Assembly (NCBI GenBank): GCA_002361095.1
Contig: DERU01000010.1
Location: 2,184-13,121, forward strand
DNA from: Lachnospiraceae bacterium UBA3332
GTDB lineage: Bacteria; Bacillota; Clostridia; Lachnospirales; Lachnospiraceae
Direction of reading: 5' to 3'
Length of the DNA: 10,938 nt
The notes beneath the pieces are model-generated. The model did not search any database. It saw nothing but the letters and a program-made list of their open reading frames with translations, and had not been told where the DNA came from. Both the position numbers and the translations under genes were made by a program. This document shows, piece after piece, positions 1 to 5,654 of the stretch. Within the stretch, counting starts at the first letter, position 1; every line of letters starts with the position of its first letter.

Positions 1-854
1 TCCCCCTGCACCAGCCGGTTCATTGCCACATGCTTTTGCATGTCGTTCTCGATTTCACCCCAAACCCGCCGCTGCGCCCCTGTCAGACGGTAGGGAAGGG
101 ATTTTATCAGCCGGTCGGTATCTGCCACCGGCTGCAGGGGAAAATCCACTATCATCTGCTCATTTATAAGCTTCTGCCGCTTGATCTGCACCAAAAAAGC
201 CAAAAACTCATCAAACACCAACCGCCGTCTGGCCTGCGCCGCGTCCTCCTTATCCTGCGGAAAATGAATTTTCTGCAGGGCATCCCGCATCGTCAGTAAA
301 CGGTACTGGTTTCTCAATTCCGCTGTCAGATACTCTTTGGTTTCCAGCTGCCCGACGATCTGCCGCATACATTTGGAAATCAGGTTGTTGGTCAGCCCCG
401 CAGTGAGACGGTACCTCGGCTGCCAGGTTCCTGACAACCGGGCATACTCTTCCGCATGATAGATACTGGGATGTTCCATCAAGAAGGTATGCCGGGCGCT
501 ACATTTGACCGTCCCACGAAAAACATAGAAGCATCTGGGGCGCAGGCTGTTTTTGATATAAGGCATGCGGAACCAGGTCAGGCGCATCCCCCCGGTCTGA
601 TCCGCCACGTCCGCATGGGTGACCGCCATCCCCCTTGCATAAACCACGGACGGCGTTCCGACCACGCAGGCGCAGACTGCCACAATTTTTCCGGGAACCA
701 AATCCTGTATCCGCACCGGCTCTTCAAAATGATCATATTCCCTCGGATAGTGCGCTGCCAGCTGTCCTACCGTTTCTATTTGTAATTTTGAAAAAAGCGC
801 AGTGGTTTTCGCCCCTACGCCTTTCAAGGTTGTTATCGAATCGTTTGTCTGCAT
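1..854 (-). CDS. recG: ATP-dependent DNA helicase RecG, N-terminal part (partial)
   Basis: The minus frame from the ATG at 854 stays open for 284 codons to the left edge. RecG is a monomeric superfamily 2 helicase that remodels stalled replication forks and branch-migrates Holliday junctions. The visible part begins with the family opening LKGVGAKTTALFSKL (residues 10-24) and AAHYPREYDHFEEP (33-46), continues through the wedge/OB-fold region (about 50-150), then has the conserved RRRLVFDEFL segment (209-218) and the helicase Q-like motif LTGAQRR (257-263). The window ends at NRLVQG, immediately before where the Walker A motif (GDVGSGKT in the family) should follow. The ATG shares its A with the fakA TGA stop (TGATG), so translation is probably coupled to fakA. 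The ATPase motors lie outside the window. Identification is firm; intactness of the rest cannot be judged. Confidence 0.96.
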   Translation of the reverse strand, partial: MQTNDSITTLKGVGAKTTALFSKLQIETVGQLAAHYPREYDHFEEPVRIQDLVPGKIVAVCACVVGTPSVVYARGMAVTHADVADQTGGMRLTWFRMPYIKNSLRPRCFYVFRGTVKCSARHTFLMEHPSIYHAEEYARLSGTWQPRYRLTAGLTNNLISKCMRQIVGQLETKEYLTAELRNQYRLLTMRDALQKIHFPQDKEDAAQARRRLVFDEFLAFLVQIKRQKLINEQMIVDFPLQPVADTDRLIKSLPYRLTGAQRRVWGEIENDMQKHVAMNRLVQG

Positions 855-2527
855 CACTCAACCGAAACAATATAGTAGTAGATTGGCTGTCCGCCATACT
901 GCAGTTCCACGTCGCAGGACGGATACTTCTTTTCCACCTGTGCCTTGAGGTTTTCGGCCTCCTCCTCCGGGGTGTCCTGACCGTAGTAAATGCTGATCAG
1001 TTCCCTTTCGTCATCCATCATCTTATCAATCATGGCAAGGGTCACATTCTCCACCTGCTGTCCCACCGCAAGAATTCCCTCGTCGCCGATTCCCATATAA
1101 TCGCTCTCATGGATTTCATAATTGTCAATGGCCGTATCCCGCACCGCATAGGTAACTTCCCCGGTCTTAACCGTTCCGATGGCTTCCGTCATGGCCGCCT
1201 CATTGTCCGCGTCTTCCGCATCCGGCACAAAATTGATCACTGCCGTGATGCCCTGCGCGACGGTCTTGGTGGGAATGACCACAATATGCTTGTCCTCCGT
1301 CAGGTATTTTGCCTGATTGGCCGCAAGTATAATATTCTTATTGTTCGGAAGCACATAGACGGTTTCCGCGTTTACTTTGGCAATGGCGTTGAGCACATCC
1401 TCTGTGCTGGGATTCATGGTCTGGCCGCCCTCGATAATATAATCCACACCCAGATCCTTGAAAATCGCATGGATACCCTCCCCCACGGAAACCGCGATAA
1501 AGCCGGCCTTTTTGGGCGGCTCTGCTGTCTCCTGCACGGATTTTTCCTCCTGCTGCGCCATCCGGATAACCTTCTCATGGTGTTCCAGGCGCATATTGTC
1601 GATTTTCATATTTGAAAGTGCGCCGTACTTCAAAGCTTTCTGTATCGCCATACCAGGGTCATTGGTATGTACGTGTACCTTAACCAGATCGTCATCCGCC
1701 ACCACCACAATGGAATCCCCGATGGATTCCAGATAAGCCTTAAAATCCATCTCCTGCTTAATGTTGAAAGTTCTGTTCAGCATAATGATAAATTCCGTAC
1801 AATAGCCGAATTTGATATCGGTCTGCGCCGGAATCCCCCCGGCCGCAAAAGGCGCGCCCGCCGCAGCCGTCTGCGGCTGCACCTGAAAAGAAAACTCCTT
1901 GCCCAAAAACGCCTCGTAGGCTCCTTTCAAAACCTGCATCAGCCCCTGTCCGCCGGAGTCCACCACCCCCGCCTGCTTCAGCACCGGAAGCATTTCCGGC
2001 GTCTGGCTCAAAACATAGTCGGCGTGTTCGATAATACTGCCGATACATTTCTCCATATCGGTTTCCCCGGCATCCGCCATTTCCCTCGCTTTAAGGGCCG
2101 CGCCTTTGGCAACGGTCAGAATCGTCCCTTCCTTGGGCTTCATGACAGCTTTGTATGCGGTCTCAACCGCGCGCTCGCACGCCAGCGCCAAAACCGGAAT
2201 ATTGATGAATTCCTGTTCACGGATCACTTTGGAAAATCCGCGGAACAGCTGCGACAAAATCACCCCGGAATTCCCCCGCGCACCCCGCAGGGAACCGGAC
2301 GAAATCGCTTTGGCAAGCGACTGCATATCCACATCGTTGCTGGCTTCCATCGCCGCAACGTCTTTGGCAGCGGACATGATTGTCAGCGTCATATTCGTCC
2401 CCGTATCCCCGTCGGGAACCGGAAACACGTTTAAGTCGTTAATCCATTCCTTCTTACTTTCCAGATTCTGGGCTCCGGCTAAGAACATCTTTGCAAGCAT
2501 CTTAGCGTCGATCGTATTTACAGCCAC
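854..2527 (-). CDS. fakA: Fatty acid kinase, ATP-binding subunit FakA (YloV/DhaL family)
   Basis: This 557-residue protein has the usual family length of about 550. FakA phosphorylates exogenous fatty acids held by a FakB (DegV-family) partner, giving acyl phosphate for phospholipid synthesis. The N-terminal DhaL (DAK2) domain shows NVFPVPDGDTGTNM (33-46) with the nucleotide/Mg-binding Asp39 and Asp41, RGARGNSGVILSQLFRGF (81-98) and VDSGGQGLMQVLKG (189-202). The middle domain carries YCTEF (242-246) and VHVHTND (284-290). Cys243, His285 and His287 sit where the zinc ligands of characterised FakA are placed, from memory of that structure. The C-terminal FakB-binding domain ends with a conserved YYIVSVE-type tail. 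The start is a GTG 10 nt after an AGGAGG that overlaps the asp23 stop region. No fakB/DegV gene is visible here. The neighbours match Bacillus subtilis yloU-yloV-recG, without its intervening sda genes. Confidence 0.95.
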   Translation of the reverse strand: MAVNTIDAKMLAKMFLAGAQNLESKKEWINDLNVFPVPDGDTGTNMTLTIMSAAKDVAAMEASNDVDMQSLAKAISSGSLRGARGNSGVILSQLFRGFSKVIREQEFINIPVLALACERAVETAYKAVMKPKEGTILTVAKGAALKAREMADAGETDMEKCIGSIIEHADYVLSQTPEMLPVLKQAGVVDSGGQGLMQVLKGAYEAFLGKEFSFQVQPQTAAAGAPFAAGGIPAQTDIKFGYCTEFIIMLNRTFNIKQEMDFKAYLESIGDSIVVVADDDLVKVHVHTNDPGMAIQKALKYGALSNMKIDNMRLEHHEKVIRMAQQEEKSVQETAEPPKKAGFIAVSVGEGIHAIFKDLGVDYIIEGGQTMNPSTEDVLNAIAKVNAETVYVLPNNKNIILAANQAKYLTEDKHIVVIPTKTVAQGITAVINFVPDAEDADNEAAMTEAIGTVKTGEVTYAVRDTAIDNYEIHESDYMGIGDEGILAVGQQVENVTLAMIDKMMDDERELISIYYGQDTPEEEAENLKAQVEKKYPSCDVELQYGGQPIYYYIVSVE

Positions 2528-2537
2528 GGTATTCAGT

Positions 2538-2543
2538 CCTCCT
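2538..2543 (-). promoter_or_regulatory. Shine-Dalgarno of fakA (supports GTG start)
   Basis: A perfect AGGAGG on the minus strand overlaps the last base of the asp23 stop (TAAGGAGG) and lies 10 nt before the GTG at 2527. No ATG is nearby, so it selects the GTG start. Confidence 0.8.
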
Positions 2544-2899
2544 TAATCAATCACTCGCACACCTTCTACAAAGATGTTGATTTTCTCTATCTCGATGCCG
2601 GTAAATTCCTCCACCTTATATTTCACATTGCTGATCAGATTATCCGATACCGCAAGAATACTCACGCCGTAGGCAACAATAACATGAAAATCCAAAATCA
2701 GTTTGTTGTTATTTATCCGAACCGCAATTCCCTTGGTAATACTGTCCCTCTTCAAAAGCTTAACAAGCCCGCCCTTAACCGTAACACCCATGCCGACAAT
2801 GCCAAAACATTCCATCGCCACAATTCCGGCATACTGACAGATCACTTCATTATCAATCAGAATGCTGCCCATATGTGTCGTCATAGAAGATCCCTTCAT
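2543..2899 (-). CDS. Asp23/Gls24 family envelope stress response protein (YloU-type)
   Basis: This 118-residue protein covers the single Asp23/Gls24 domain. Typical features are GSILIDNEVICQYAGIVAMECFGIVGM near the N-terminus (11-37), the centre KLILDFHVIVAYGVSI, and an amphipathic C-terminal half ending in a VKYKVEEFTGIEIEKINIFVEGV-type segment. Family members are small cytoplasmic or membrane-tethered proteins tied to cell-envelope homeostasis; their biochemical role is poorly defined. No transmembrane segment is seen. The start at 2899 is set by AGGAGG seven nt upstream. It is the first gene of the operon, 15 nt before fakA, as for B. subtilis yloU-yloV, and is divergent from rpmB. The family is clear; the exact function is not. 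Confidence 0.93.
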   Translation of the reverse strand: MKGSSMTTHMGSILIDNEVICQYAGIVAMECFGIVGMGVTVKGGLVKLLKRDSITKGIAVRINNNKLILDFHVIVAYGVSILAVSDNLISNVKYKVEEFTGIEIEKINIFVEGVRVID

Positions 2900-2934
2900 G
2901 TGTTAACCTCCTTCTTCCCAGAAAATCTATCCCT

Positions 2935-2940
2935 ATTATA
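2935..2940 (-). promoter_or_regulatory. -10 element of the asp23-fakA-recG operon
   Basis: The minus strand reads GGTTATAATAGGG, with a perfect TATAAT 36 nt before the asp23 ATG, leaving room for a short leader with the AGGAGG ribosome site. No good TTGACA-like -35 sits 17 bp upstream; that region is C/T-rich, and A/T-rich sequence lies further up. The -10 is seen directly; its use as a promoter is inferred. Confidence 0.6.
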
Positions 2941-3002
2941 ACCGTTTTCCCACAAAAAGGGAATAAGTATTTTCATTTTTTAAAAAATTGCTCATATTCC
3001 CC

Positions 3003-3031
3003 TTGCCAAACGTGACAAATTCTGCTATCAT
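3003..3031 (+). promoter_or_regulatory. rpmB: SigA-type promoter of rpmB
   Basis: A -35 box TTGCCA (3003-3008) and a -10 box TATCAT (3026-3031) are separated by exactly 17 bp, each differing from consensus at one base. Transcription would begin near 3038, giving a leader of about 43 nt that carries GAGGAGG before the rpmB ATG. The placement matches a strongly expressed ribosomal protein gene. Confidence 0.75.
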
Positions 3032-3080
3032 ACTAATGTTGTCGGCCAAATGGCTAATAAGATTTGAGGAGGTGCAAGTC

Positions 3081-3266
3081 ATGGCAAAATGCGATATTTG
3101 TGGTAAGGGCGCTCAATTTGGACATAACGTTAGCCATTCCAATAGAAAAACGAACCGTATCTGGCATGCGAACGTCAAAAGGGTCAAATGCAAAGTGAAC
3201 GGTGCCGCTCGGAGGATGCACGTTTGCACAAGCTGCTTAAGATCCGGCAAAGTAGAGAGGGCTTAA
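3081..3266 (+). CDS. rpmB: 50S ribosomal protein L28
   Basis: This 61-residue basic protein has normal L28 length. It starts MAKCDICGKGAQFGHNVSHS and ends VCTSCLRSGKVERA, both family hallmarks. The CxxC pairs Cys4/Cys7 and Cys49/Cys52 make a zinc-ribbon (C+) form of L28; Cys37 is an extra cysteine. L28 binds 23S rRNA near the E site in the large subunit. The ATG at 3081 follows GAGGAGG by 8 nt, whereas the upstream in-frame ATG at 2988 would precede the promoter and is rejected. It is monocistronic, with a promoter on one side and a strong terminator on the other, and divergent from the asp23 operon, a common arrangement in Firmicutes. Confidence 0.98.
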   Translation: MAKCDICGKGAQFGHNVSHSNRKTNRIWHANVKRVKCKVNGAARRMHVCTSCLRSGKVERA

Positions 3267-3279
3267 ACTTCGGTCAAGC

Positions 3280-3309
3280 AAAAAGACTGCCGTGCGGTGG
3301 TCTTTTTTT
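3280..3309 (+). terminator. Rho-independent terminator of rpmB
   Basis: Starting 13 nt after the rpmB stop, GACTGCC (3285-3291) pairs with GGTGGTC (3296-3302) around a GTGC loop. It includes two G-U pairs, is preceded by A5 and is followed by T7 (3303-3309), which also extends the stem. On the other strand the two G-U pairs become mismatches, so activity there would be weaker. Confidence 0.88.
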
Positions 3310-3359
3310 GTACGATGGAATCTTTCATTTCCCATCGTATAAAAAAAGACGGTGGCACG
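3291..3359. repeat. Imperfect 28-nt-arm palindrome downstream of rpmB
   Basis: The left arm 3291-3318 and right arm 3332-3359 are inverted copies around a 13-nt spacer. The inner 19 positions (3300-3318 against 3332-3350: GTC, T7, G, TACGATGG) pair fully in plus-strand RNA, with one G-U. A 4x4 GGTG/GGTG internal loop follows, then CGTGC/GCACG. The left arm contains the distal half and T tract of the rpmB terminator, so the two folds are mutually exclusive. No gene explains it. Confidence 0.7.
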
Positions 3360-3380
3360 TACTCGGGCAGGAGGAAAGCC

Positions 3381-3402
3381 AAAAAACCCGTGCGTTGCGG
3401 GT
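3381..3402 (-). terminator. Probable terminator for the 48-residue membrane protein gene
   Basis: On the minus strand ACCCG and CGGGT flank a 7-nt loop (CAACGCA) and are followed by a run of T to 3381. The stem is only 5 bp, so it is of modest strength, but it lies downstream of the 3524 stop in the right orientation. Confidence 0.45.
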
Positions 3403-3445
3403 ACTGCCGCATGTGGTCCAAAAGTTCTGACCGACGCCTTTCCTG

Positions 3446-3486
3446 GGCCGCATGCTGCATGTGCCTGCAAAGCGCGGGCCTTTTTT
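3446..3486 (+). terminator. Plus-strand terminator-like hairpin with no assigned gene
   Basis: GGCC-GC-GC-TGCA (3446-3459, with an AT bulge) pairs with TGCA-GC-GC-GGCC (3466-3480, with AA and G bulges) around TGTGCC, and is followed directly by T6 (3481-3486). The T run lies only on the plus-strand 3' side. It could be a back-up terminator for rpmB read-through or the end of an unrecognised plus-strand RNA. Confidence 0.5.
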
Positions 3487-3523
3487 AGCTGCTCTGCTTT
3501 ACGGCTATGACTGACAACAATCT

Positions 3524-3670
3524 TCACTCGCTCTGACAGTTCAAGATGATATAACTGGCCACCAGCAGGATGAGCGCAAAGATGGTGCCGAAAATCCGGT
3601 AACGGAAAAAAAGCATGAGCAGCATTCCGATTGCCACCCAGAAAACGGCGAATGCGATAATCCGGCACAT
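3524..3670 (-). CDS. Small membrane protein (48 aa), function unknown
   Basis: This is a 48-residue protein beginning MCRIIAFAVFWVAIGMLLML. Two hydrophobic stretches (about 4-21 and 27-44) are separated by a short basic turn (FRYR), so a two-pass helical hairpin is likely. The ATG at 3670 follows TTAGGAG by a suitable distance, and a TATAAT stands about 28 nt upstream. In the same frame there is a longer reading to 3820, but it would overlap gerW and start inside a G/C hairpin, so I reject it. The protein ends in NCQSE with no motif. Short hydrophobic genes of this type are common in Lachnospiraceae, but I cannot name a family. It is convergent with rpmB and follows gerW by 115 bp. Real gene likely; function open. 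Confidence 0.68.
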   Translation of the reverse strand: MCRIIAFAVFWVAIGMLLMLFFRYRIFGTIFALILLVASYIILNCQSE

Positions 3671-3697
3671 AGATGCTGCTCCTAACGTCCTTTCTTC

Positions 3698-3703
3698 ATT
3701 ATA
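3698..3703 (-). promoter_or_regulatory. -10 element before the 48-residue membrane protein gene
   Basis: The minus strand reads GGCATATAATGAAG, a perfect TATAAT 27 nt before the ATG. The region 17 bp upstream has no convincing TTGACA. It suggests the small gene can be transcribed independently of gerW. Confidence 0.5.
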
Positions 3704-3742
3704 TGCCGTTTTTTTGTTCTCATGCATGTCCGAAACGGTACC

Positions 3743-3764
3743 CGCCGGATTCCGGCGCTTTTTT
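3743..3764 (+). terminator. Plus-strand terminator-like hairpin between gerW and the small membrane gene
   Basis: CGCCGGA and TCCGGCG (3743-3757) form a near-perfect palindrome followed by C and T6 (3759-3764) on the plus strand. The minus-strand side of the hairpin reads GGGTACCG, without a T run. It is thus oriented against the flanking minus-strand genes. It may block antisense transcription into gerW; as a gerW terminator it would be poor. Confidence 0.5.
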
Positions 3765-3785
3765 GGCTTTCCCCGGCCTGCCCTT

Positions 3786-4196
3786 CTATTCCTGATCGGG
3801 GAACGCGGCGTCCACTGCATCCTCGTCGCTCATCATTTCGGTTTTGGGCGCCGTGAATTTGTCTACCAGATCCGGAATCATATCCAGAATTTTTGTCACA
3901 CCGTCCTGGTTTTTGATATTGACCAGTTTCGTCTGCCCGTCTTTGATCAAAAGCACCGCGCTGGGCGACATTTTCCCGCTCATGCCGCCGGCGCCCCCGT
4001 TTTTGGAACTATCCTTTCCCGCGCCGTTTTTTGCGCCGGCGCCGATCCCGAAAGAGATATCCACCAGTGGAATAATGATGGTATCGTCGATTTTGGTGGC
4101 CTCACCCACCACCGTTTTGGTGGTGAAAACGGACTCCGCCCCTTTCATGAGCGCTTCCATCACGGAACCGAAACTATTTCCCTTATTTTCTGTCAT
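3786..4196 (-). CDS. gerW: Spore germination/sporulation protein GerW (YtfJ family)
   Basis: This 136-residue protein matches the YtfJ/GerW family in length and layout. An N-terminal amphipathic helix (NSFGSVMEALMKGAESVF, 7-24) is followed by the conserved VVGEATKIDDTIIIPLVDISFGIG core (29-52). A Gly/Ala/Lys-rich low-complexity stretch (53-76) comes next, then a second beta segment MSPSAVLLIKDGQTKLVNI (76-94) and a short acidic tail. In B. subtilis the protein is made in the forespore and is needed for normal germination. The ATG at 4196 directly abuts the stop of the DUF2953 gene, and AAGGAGG lies inside that gene's 3' end, so the two are coupled. The same pair occurs as ytfI-ytfJ in Bacillus. 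The presence of this gene points to an endospore-forming lineage. Confidence 0.93.
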   Translation of the reverse strand: MTENKGNSFGSVMEALMKGAESVFTTKTVVGEATKIDDTIIIPLVDISFGIGAGAKNGAGKDSSKNGGAGGMSGKMSPSAVLLIKDGQTKLVNIKNQDGVTKILDMIPDLVDKFTAPKTEMMSDEDAVDAAFPDQE

Positions 4197-5177
4197 TTAT
4201 GCTTCCTCCTTTTTGCGTAAAATCCTGATCAGCATTCTGAAATTTTTATTAAGCCCAATACGCAGCATACAGATCACCAGTCTGCATACCGTAATGCGTC
4301 CTTTCAGATAAAAACTTCCCTCCGCATGCGCTTCTTCAAAATCCGGAAGGATGACCACCCGGTTCCCAAGCATGGGATACAGCATTCCATACAGCGCCAT
4401 GATCTGTCCCGTGGACGCCGGGTTTTTGGTTCCGATGCACAGACGCACCAAAAGTTTCCTGGGAAGTACGCCGTGCAGTATATTTTTCAGCTGGGAAAAA
4501 AACAGCCTGCACAGCTGCCCGGTCTCCTCCCGCCGCAAAATTTTCATGTAATAAGAAAGGGTGTCGCAGACTTTCCGGATTTTATCCCGCAATTGCCCGT
4601 ATTGGGAGGACATTTTTTCCAGAAACAGGAGGATTTTTTCCCAAATCTTTTCCGTGAGGTCCTCCCCAAAATCCTGCGTTGCGTTTTGCCCGCCTTCGCG
4701 CCGGTCGGCTTTCGTCAAAGATTTTTCTGTCCCTTGGGGCGGAGGTGTTTTGCCTGCTCCTTTCCCGTTTCCGAAAGCCTGCACGCTTTCCTGCCGGGCC
4801 TGCCCCTGTGTTTTTGCATCCTCATTCCCAGAGCCCTCCCCTACAGTTTCCCCTACCGCCGCCACAGCCTCTTTTGCAGCTTTTTCCACCTCTTTTTTGG
4901 CGGTTTTTTGGGAAATCTTTTTTTCCCTTTTGGGCACCAGGCGGATTCCCAAAACCCGTACACAATAACTGACCTGATCCGAAAACGAAACCTCGGCCGT
5001 CACAAGGTGCAGCAGCCACGTAACCTTTGCCTTTCCCGAAAACCGCTCCTGATAAGCGCCTTCCGCCCGGTAACGCAGGGGGACAAACAGCGCCAGCATC
5101 ACGCACCCAAGCAGCAGGCACAACAGTATAAGCGCCAGCCAGCCAATCCCTTTGAGGATTGCCCAAAATACCATCAT
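4197..5177 (-). CDS. DUF2953 domain-containing membrane-anchored protein (YtfI-like)
   Basis: This 326-residue protein has an N-terminal transmembrane helix (about 8-33, WAILKGIGWLALILLCLLLG), then a beta-rich segment (LRYRAEGAYQERFSGKAKVTWLL) typical of DUF2953. A variable linker of about 90 residues (85-175) is rich in Lys, Glu, Gly and Gln. The C-terminal half has the family landmarks CIGTKNPASTGQIMALYG (247-264) and VILPDFEEAHAEGSFYLKGRITV (275-297). The family's molecular role is unknown; it is regularly found beside gerW/ytfJ in spore formers. The start overlaps the upstream gene (ATGA, 4 nt), and a second ATG follows at once (MM), so the first residue is uncertain by one codon. GGAAGGGGG serves as ribosome site. 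The long charged linker is low complexity, not a known domain. Confidence 0.9.
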   Translation of the reverse strand: MMVFWAILKGIGWLALILLCLLLGCVMLALFVPLRYRAEGAYQERFSGKAKVTWLLHLVTAEVSFSDQVSYCVRVLGIRLVPKREKKISQKTAKKEVEKAAKEAVAAVGETVGEGSGNEDAKTQGQARQESVQAFGNGKGAGKTPPPQGTEKSLTKADRREGGQNATQDFGEDLTEKIWEKILLFLEKMSSQYGQLRDKIRKVCDTLSYYMKILRREETGQLCRLFFSQLKNILHGVLPRKLLVRLCIGTKNPASTGQIMALYGMLYPMLGNRVVILPDFEEAHAEGSFYLKGRITVCRLVICMLRIGLNKNFRMLIRILRKKEEA

Positions 5178-5506
5178 GCGCCTTCCCCCTTCCTTTTTGC
5201 GGACATGGACAAAAGATACCTTTTGATATCGCCGCCCATCCCCGCCGCAAGGGTATCCGCCAGCATCTTTCCCACCAGTTGGTATGCCTCTCCCTTATTG
5301 CCTGCGATGCCAACCACATACAAAGCCTTCCGATCCAAATGTTTTTGCTTCAGCATGGCGCAATGAAAGATGTCAAGCTGGTCAGTGGTGCCGGACAGCG
5401 TGATCAGGTAAACCTGAAACTGCCCCGCCCCCACGCAAAGCTTCCATTTCACTTTATTTACTTTACGAATTGATTCCCCCACGTACAGCCTGCGATAAAA
5501 TTTCAT
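5174..5506 (-). CDS. Conserved hypothetical protein (110 aa), first gene of the gerW unit
   Basis: This 110-residue soluble-looking protein begins MKFYRRLYVGESIRKVNKVK, has a middle LYVVGIAGNKGEAYQLVGKML, and ends basic. I recall similar proteins with an MKFYR-LYVG start and a VGIA-EA motif in Lachnospiraceae genomes, but no function is attached to them. No signal peptide, membrane segment or metal-binding motif is visible. The predicted fold, alternating beta strands (35-56, 81-89) and a helix around 89-105, is a guess. It overlaps the DUF2953 start by 4 nt, implying translational coupling and a role linked to sporulation or germination (inference). The start region is odd: TATAAT touches the ATG, and the best ribosome site (AGGG) is 12 nt away. 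Start choice relies on the recalled family opening. Confidence 0.78.
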   Translation of the reverse strand: MKFYRRLYVGESIRKVNKVKWKLCVGAGQFQVYLITLSGTTDQLDIFHCAMLKQKHLDRKALYVVGIAGNKGEAYQLVGKMLADTLAAGMGGDIKRYLLSMSAKRKGEGA

Positions 5507-5539
5507 ATTATAGAATACCCTGAAAATGATACGATAGAC

Positions 5540-5563
5540 AAAACGTCTGCCGTTGCGGCAGAC
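5540..5563 (-). terminator. Probable terminator of the NUDIX gene
   Basis: GTCTGCCG and CGGCAGAC form a perfect 8-bp stem with a 3-nt loop (5545-5563). On the minus strand it is followed by GTTTTGT. It lies 92 nt after the NUDIX stop and before the 110-aa gene. The T run is short, so it is moderate. A second TGCGGCAG copy at 5573-5580 could compete for pairing. Confidence 0.6.
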
Positions 5564-5654
5564 ATTTCTTTCCTGCGGCAGTCTTTTATGCTTCCTGTCC
5601 GCAAAGTTCCGGTTCCAAACCGTTACGGCAAAAAGCAGACAAAGACATGGCGCA

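Noticed and set aside
635..1615. A 326-codon plus-strand frame antisense to fakA
   Set aside because: It lies opposite a certain gene in G/C-rich codon positions, has His/Arg/Leu-rich low-sense protein, and no ribosome site or family resemblance.
3361..3410. GAGGAAAGCC resembling the conserved GAGGAAAGUCC of bacterial RNase P RNA
   Set aside because: The remaining conserved blocks of RNase P RNA are missing and the segment is far too short.
3297..3488. A small plus-strand frame with CGYC and CCMC cysteine pairs downstream of rpmB
   Set aside because: It starts inside the rpmB terminator, has no Shine-Dalgarno, and its stop lies in the T run of a hairpin; the cysteines look coincidental.
3237..3668. 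A 143-codon minus-strand frame over the rpmB 3' end and the 48-aa gene
   Set aside because: It has no ribosome site, overlaps better-supported genes, and its protein resembles nothing known.
4326..5366. A 346-codon plus-strand frame antisense to the DUF2953 gene
   Set aside because: Its product is rich in Phe, Pro, His and Gln, typical of the complement of a Lys/Glu/Gly-rich gene; the minus-strand gene is supported by coupling and family motifs.
5523..5654. Repeated TGCGGCAG hairpins between the NUDIX and 110-aa genes as a CRISPR or repeat array
   Set aside because: Only two copies of an 8-bp word; a simple terminator explains the main palindrome.
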